Positions 60,201-64,000 of a DNA stretch of 64,000 bases are shown in pieces (position 1 is the first letter of the stretch; every line of letters starts with the position of its first letter). The stretch is from Liquidambar formosana (lineage: Eukaryota > Streptophyta > Magnoliopsida > Saxifragales > Altingiaceae). The stretch is from assembly GCA_039720395.1 (NCBI GenBank), contig CM077828.1, forward strand, positions 15,970,264-16,034,263, given 5' to 3'. A program made the position numbers and the translations under genes. Under the pieces are notes generated by a model. It was given only the letters and a program-made list of their open reading frames with translations. It was not told the origin of the DNA and ran no database searches.

Positions 60201-63200
60201 ATTACTCCTCACGTGCAAGCCTAACAAGACAAGAATACACTTATCACGTGGATAACAAAATACGGGGGGCTCAGAAACATAAATGGGCCCAAGAACAACA
60301 TGTTATGATACCATGTTAAGTTTCCAACCTAATAGCCTAAGCTATTAAGTGGAGGGCCCAAACAGTTGTACGAAGTCATGTCAAATTCAATATTTAGACA
60401 ATGTGGATGTGAGACTTCCCAATACTCTCTCTCACATGCAAGCCTAACAAGACAAGAATGGGCTTGTCACGTGGACGACAAAAATAGGCTCAGAGACATA
60501 AATGGACTCAAGAACGACATGTTTGGATACCATCTTAAGTTTTCAACCTTATAACCTAAGCTGTTAGGTGGAGGGCCCAAACAGGTATATGAAGTCATAT
60601 CAAATTTTCTATTTAACCGATGTGGGATGTGGTATTTTCCAACAATCTGCCTCATGTGTAAACCTAACAACAAAAGAAAGAAAGTCATCAATTTGGGGAG
60701 TTTATAATTCTGCTAAGATGGAGTTCCCTACAATTTAAGATGTTTTCATAGATGAATCTGTTTATTAGGCATTGTTGATGTGTGCTTTTGGGTTAAATAT
60801 TTTGTGCGAAACTAATATTTGTTGCATTTGTTCCTTTTATGGCTGCTTACATTAAATCAATTCATGACTTATACCATCATTTTGTTCGTAAATGCAGATG
60901 GAAAAAAACCCTTCACCCAGCTAGGCAAAGGGTAGGAAGGTGGACTCTAGATGAAGACAAACGCTTGAAAGTAGCTGTGACTTTTTTTGGGCCCAAAACC
61001 TGGAAGAAAATAGCTGAATTTGTGCCAGGTCGAACTCAAGTGCAATGTAGAGAAAGGTATGGTTGTAGAATTTTAAATTCAGTTAGATGTAGTTGATATG
61101 ACAAGATTGTAAAGGCTTGTTTCTTATGGCAGATGGGTTAACAGTTTAGATCCTTCTTTGAACTGGGATGAATGGACTGAAGAAGAGGATTCACGGCTGA
61201 AAGCAGCAATTGTGGAACATGGATATTGCTGGTCTAAGGTTGCTACATGTGTCGCTCCACGTACTGATAGTCAGTGCCTGAGGTAGGAAGTTTTGGATTT
61301 GATGAACAGAATGCTCTAGCTATGTTGAATGTTTTATAATTTGATTTTTTTTTTTTTTTTTGATTGTGTAATTCATTTATCTGCACTTCATGATAACCAA
61401 ATCTTCTTTTGTTATGACCAGGAGATGGAAGGTGTTGCTTCCACATGAAGTGCCTTTACTCCAAGCATCTAGAAAGATACAAAAGGCCGCTCTTATATCC
61501 AACTTTGTAGATCGGGAGTCAGAACGACCTGCCCTTGGTCCTAAGGATTTTTTTCCATTGCCAGCGATAGGTTCAGTATCTGAACCTGAAAATGGAAATC
61601 CTTCCAGGAAACAGAAGAGGAATCCTAGGTAGGTTGTTGCGATACTTAAATTTAGTATCTTTGTTGTTTTAATGCATTTATATTGATTTTGGTTTGATGC
61701 CTTTGTTATTTGCAGGAAGAGGCCAGAATCTAAGAAGACAGATGCTGCTTTTTGGTAAGTTGTCTTATAATCCTGTCCCTAGCTCCTTATTGAACTATGA
61801 TTGTGTTAGACAAGCCACTTCTTTGGTAGTCTTTTCTCGAATTTCCTTTTCCTGGTATTATGTTTTCTGCCCTCCTTTTTTGATGAAGTTAACATGTATT
61901 AAATTATAAGAAAGGGCCAATTTTTTGGCCCCTGTATGTTGGAGAAATTAGCCTTCTTAATCACACACAGCGATTATCACAAAAGAAAGAATAAAATAAG
62001 AAGCAAGAACACAGTGGATTTATGTGGATCCCTCTAGTTGAGGTATGTCCACGGCTCACACACAATTCCACTATGCTCTAAGGCAAAAAAGAAGAGAATA
62101 CAAGTCACAAGCCTTATGACGGTCAGCCCACTATATATAACCCCCGCAATAATTAGGGTTAATATAGAACTGTAGGAAAATACCACCCCCAACATTGTAC
62201 GGATGTTGTACTGTAGGGCACGGCCCTGCCCCCCGAACTCCTCGGGCAATCTTGCTGACCGATATCATCAGACTCCACATATCATGACATTGTACACACG
62301 CGGTATGCATGAAACTTGGAAAGAGCACCAAACAATACATCTGGTTTCCTAGACATCTACATCCATCCAATCAAAAAGTTTTAGAACTGTCTTTAGTTTT
62401 TAACTCTACAGTAAGTTTTATCCCATAAAAAAATCTATTATTTCTTCGCTTCCAAAGCGTTCAAAAAATAGCATGATGTACCATTCTCCAAGCCGAAGAT
62501 GAATCGTTCTTGCCACTCCTAATTCACAAACTCTCCACTTATCTTAGAACTGATTGAGGCAAAAGCCACTGCACCTTGAAAAGGAAAAGCTGAAAAGCCT
62601 ACAACTCAAAAGCCACCTTGCATTGTAGTAAAAGGAGATCAACCATCTCGGTTGCCTTTTTGCACATAATATATTGATTAGGCATAACCATTTGCTTGTC
62701 GAATGGTCCATTGCTCATTCCGCATAGCCATGTCTCTGTGAAAAATAGCTACTTTAGAAGGAATCCACAGCGTCCAGATTTTTTAAACATGGAAGAAACA
62801 TGAGACTTTACCGAAAAGGAACCATTTGGACTTCCTTTCCAAACAATACTATTTTCCACACCTCCCTCCATCTATGCAGAATAGAAATTTATTAATTTTT
62901 TTTGGTTAAAAAAAACATAATCCTATTAATTTTTAATCATGAAAATTCTTAACCAAAGCTACCTTCCATATCATCGTCCCATGTACACAATCCTTTATGG
63001 CATTATCCAAGCATCCCTATTAACTGAAATCGCAAGATGATCGGGAAACACCTCCCTGCCTCTTCCCCTAACCTAATCTCATTCTAAAATCTAAACCTGC
63101 CTGTCATTCTCCCACTTTAAAACCCACCTCTTTTCCAAAGGATCTAAGACCACCCACTATGGCTTCCATTGACCTATCCTATGGCTTCCTCAAATATCCT

Positions 63201-64000
63201 TCACCCACCACTCCCCCTTTCACACCCATACTTCCACTCGACAGATTTTCTCCATAAAGCATCCCTCTCCACCACTTATCTCTATGGGAAAATCTACAAA
63301 TATGCTACATGTAAGTTTGTGCTTGCTTCAAGTCTTTAACCGTGCATGTGATTTCTTCTTTGTTTCTTCAAATTGCAGCAATGTTACAAAAAATATTGGA
63401 TCCAAGAGGCTTCGAAAAAATGCTCAAAATTGTTCCAAGGAAGCCCCAGGGATAACTCATACTGATGAGATTGAGACGCTTGGCAATCATGATGGCCTTT
63501 TAAAGAATGGCTTAATGAAGCCATTTTCAAAAAGGAAAAAATGCACTGATAGGGTACAAGAGCATTCATCACCTGATATGGATTTATCTTTGGCAATGAT
63601 AGGCAATAGTGAAGGGGTTGCGGCATGTGGTGGCAGTGATACTACAAAGAATAGAAAGTCTCCTAAGCCACGCTCAAAGAGAAGTAAGTGTACTGAACCA
63701 GCTGAGAGCCAGGGTCTTCCTCCGTTGGCTCCTCAAAGTTTGGAATTGAAGACAACTAATGGTGATGGTGCTGATACACTTTGTGGGAATAATAATACTA
63801 AAACTAAGAAGAAAAGAGTTTCTAAGCAGCATGATAGTACCAAGACGAAAAACTCTCGTGAATCACATTCAAATGGGAATAAATGTTCTGAAGCAGGTGA
63901 GAACCACAGTTTTCTTTCATTTCCTCCTCAGAGTTTGGAATTGGGGATGGCTGATGGTTGTGTTGAGACCCTTGGTGGGAATAGTACTGCCATAGAATCA
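44766..64000 (+). CDS. MYB4R1: 4R-MYB protein, SNAP190 (SNAPc4)-like; 3' end outside window
   Basis: Four-repeat MYB related to the largest SNAPc subunit, which binds snRNA promoters; nuclear. Exons: 44766-45171, 45908-46431, 48587-48786, 52255-52425, 53485-53799, 60898-61056, 61133-61282, 61422-61628, 61716-61754, 63379->64000. The frame stays open through all joins (931 codons in the window). N-terminus acidic with poly-Ser, poly-Ala and poly-Thr runs and a twice-seen RRF/KRF(S/T) module (EL-VRNIQKRFS, ETLRAIQRRFT). A helical block with IKKNRSCQKFLRNKL follows. MYB repeats lie at about residues 434-655: WTKMEDKNLL, WTDDEDNQLR, WTLDEDKRLK, WTEEEDSRLK, then RRRWKVLL. The C-tail is Lys/Ser-rich with repeats. 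ATG 44766 (ACAAATGG) is the first ATG; there is none upstream in frame. Symbol by recalled similarity. Confidence 0.92.
45172..45907 (+). other. Intron 1 of MYB4R1
   Basis: 736 bp with a TA microsatellite at about 45195-45225; nothing else is seen. Confidence 0.8.
46796..47750 (-). mobile_element. 5'-truncated LINE in intron 2 of MYB4R1
   Basis: Antisense to the gene. The minus strand codes the zf-RVT domain (SGKFSVKSLFRSL, IWNPRVPLKVAFLSWTAAWG, CCVMCKAAPESIDHLFLHC) and a C-terminal IFWSIWRERNKRTFDD block, then ends in a short A tract. Identical 14-bp direct repeats ATAAAAATTCTTAT at 46782-46795 and 47751-47764 are the target duplication. RT is missing, as in a 5'-truncated copy. Frameshifts are present near 47040 and at the 5' end. 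Confidence 0.92.
48332..48347. repeat. G homopolymer run
   Basis: About 15 G following a T/C run in intron 2; the length may be unreliable in the assembly. Confidence 0.8.
50385..50410. repeat. GT microsatellite
   Basis: About 13 GT units. Confidence 0.85.
50768..51039. mobile_element. Stowaway MITE (Tc1/mariner type)
   Basis: Termini GTCCCTCCGTCCCACAAAG and, inverted, ACTCCCTCCGTCCCACAAAG, flanked by TA on both sides (50766-50767 and 51040-51041). 272 bp, non-coding. The CTCCCTCCGTCC terminus is diagnostic. Confidence 0.9.
51041..52082 (-). mobile_element. LTR retrotransposon relic: one LTR plus PBS
   Basis: On the minus strand an LTR-like block from TGTCCCAAAATAGG (52082) to CCCCATCA (51205), with a CTATATAAGC box near 51700, is followed by TTTGGTATCAGAG (51191-51203), a tRNA-iMet PBS, and about 150 bp of leader that may include a gag start. 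The rest of the element is gone. The LTR limits are approximate. Confidence 0.5.
52426..53484 (+). other. Intron 4 of MYB4R1
   Basis: 1.06 kb, with no clear element. Confidence 0.75.
54630..54745 (+). pseudogene. Short LINE fragment
   Basis: The plus strand reads SLWHSVIKSKYGIQANGWDS-like, a block found before zf-RVT in plant LINEs. A similar block (SLWHAIISSKYGVKAKGWDA) occurs in LINE A on the minus strand. Confidence 0.55.
55741..56654. mobile_element. Non-autonomous hAT element
   Basis: Perfect 12-bp TIRs TAGGGGTGCAAG and CTTGCACCCCTA with 8-bp TSD TTCCTCTC (55733-55740 and 56655-56662). Subterminal clusters of CCGAACC / GGTTCGG occur at both ends. No transposase. The interior (about 55940-56400) looks like the start of a host gene: TATA box, leader, ATG, short exon and intron. 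Confidence 0.93.
55950..56350 (+). pseudogene. Probable captured gene start inside the hAT element
   Basis: AAACGACGTCGTTT palindrome (55950-55963), GTATATATAC TATA-like box (55971-55980), AAACCCTAAATCCC leader, ATG at 56099 (MASDVFR), donor TTCAG|GTTTGC at 56118, CT-rich intron with acceptor AATCACAG at 56240, then an open second exon rich in Ser and Leu. The parent gene is not recognised. Confidence 0.4.
58796..59939 (-). mobile_element. LINE B, 5'-truncated
   Basis: The minus strand codes zf-RVT (WKKLWKSKLHARQKTLLWRT, YCPLCNSEIETPVHLFFQC) and then RNase H (VKLNFDVAVG...VAVVARNHNGEFLG, EAKAARLAVL), ending in an A tract (plus-strand T run from 58797). The 13-bp target duplication TAGGATGTGGTAC is at 58783-58795 and 59940-59952. 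It is inserted in a TRIM LTR. Its sequence differs from LINE A and from the intron 2 LINE, so it is another family. Confidence 0.92.
61755..63378 (+). other. Intron 9 of MYB4R1
   Basis: 1.6 kb, mostly filled by a degenerate minus-strand LINE relic and an LTR-like piece. Confidence 0.75.
61873..63290 (-). mobile_element. Degenerate LINE relic with inserted sequence
   Basis: The 3' end (ACTTCATCAAAAAA on the minus strand at about 61875) resembles the end of the intron 2 LINE. 62380-63290 holds zf-RVT-like remnants (AFPFQGAVAFAS and SIYYVQKGN-like, many stops). About 61937-62370 interrupts it with a block starting TGTTGGAGAAATTAG, possibly an LTR. Limits are approximate. Confidence 0.5.

Larger units (their letters stand above)
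55097..60670 (-). mobile_element. Tandem array of a TRIM element (seven LTRs)
   Basis: Read on the minus strand, each ~111-bp LTR runs TGTTGGAAAG...AACTTAACA and is followed by TGGTATC (PBS-like) and a ~110-bp interior ending in GTGAGGGGGAG (PPT) before the next LTR. Plus-strand LTR positions: 55097-55208, 55325-55436, 58476-58586, 58695-58795 with 59953-59961, 60069-60201, 60314-60424, 60533-60644. No coding capacity. The TRIM assignment rests on LTR-PBS-interior-PPT order. Two LINEs interrupt the array. Confidence 0.8.
53800..60897 (+). other. Intron 5 of MYB4R1, enlarged by nested mobile elements
   Basis: 7.1 kb between the R2 and R3 MYB repeats. It holds a LINE fragment (about 54630-54740), a CT tract (55070-55090), a tandem TRIM array (55097-60670), LINE A (55437-58387), a hAT element inside LINE A, and LINE B (58796-59939). 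Splice sites on both sides are intact (AATAG|GTCAGT and AATGCAG|ATGG). Confidence 0.85.

Noticed and set aside
55097..60670. Cassandra-type TRIM
   Set aside because: No 5S rRNA-like segment is seen in the LTRs.

Overview
The window is nuclear DNA of a flowering plant, most likely a woody eudicot (the species cannot be fixed from sequence alone). Evidence: split genes with GT-AG and GC-AG introns, plant-type LTR retrotransposons with tRNA-iMet or tRNA-Arg-like primer sites, Stowaway and hAT elements, zf-RVT LINEs, and three genes with plant orthologues. There are no bacterial genes, operons or CRISPR arrays.

Layout. 1-15155: a nearly whole Ty3/gypsy element of the Tat/Ogre group on the + strand. 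It has the last 135 bp of its 5' LTR, PBS, gag, protease, RT, two RNase H domains, integrase, an antisense extra ORF, a 2.3-kb array of hairpin tandem repeats and a complete 2.78-kb 3' LTR. 15505-17826: a deleted LTR element with both LTRs and a TSD. 17832-25300: AT-rich intergenic DNA with foldback MITEs and a LINE RNase H relic split by a MITE. 25483-29426 (+): an 11-exon GH1 beta-glucosidase (BGLU44-like, 512 aa) with a duplicated 5' leader that creates a uORF. 31565-37728 (-): a 12-exon EXO1-family exonuclease (548 aa) that needs two GC-AG introns. 37729-44690: AT-rich intergenic DNA with a possible SINE and a 2.3-kb solo LTR. 44766-64000 (+, running off the end): a 4R-MYB / SNAP190-like gene (MYB4R1) whose introns are full of nested mobile elements.

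The three host genes are independent. BGLU acts on glycosides in the secretory pathway, apoplast or vacuole. EXO1 acts in DNA resection and mismatch repair. MYB4R1 is related to the SNAPc subunit for snRNA transcription. From memory, BGLU44 (At3g18080) and MYB4R1 (At3g18100) are close neighbours in Arabidopsis, so this looks like old microsynteny.

The most notable items are: (1) the Tat 3' array, a long series of hairpins with a near-constant ATCACTT loop and co-varying stems; (2) the antisense mobile-domain ORF with its own TATA box; (3) a tandem TRIM array of seven LTRs in MYB4R1 intron 5, invaded by two LINEs, one of which carries a hAT element that seems to hold a captured gene start; (4) two GC-AG introns in EXO1; (5) the duplicated leader and uORF of the beta-glucosidase. 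I found no clearly new defence or biosynthetic system.
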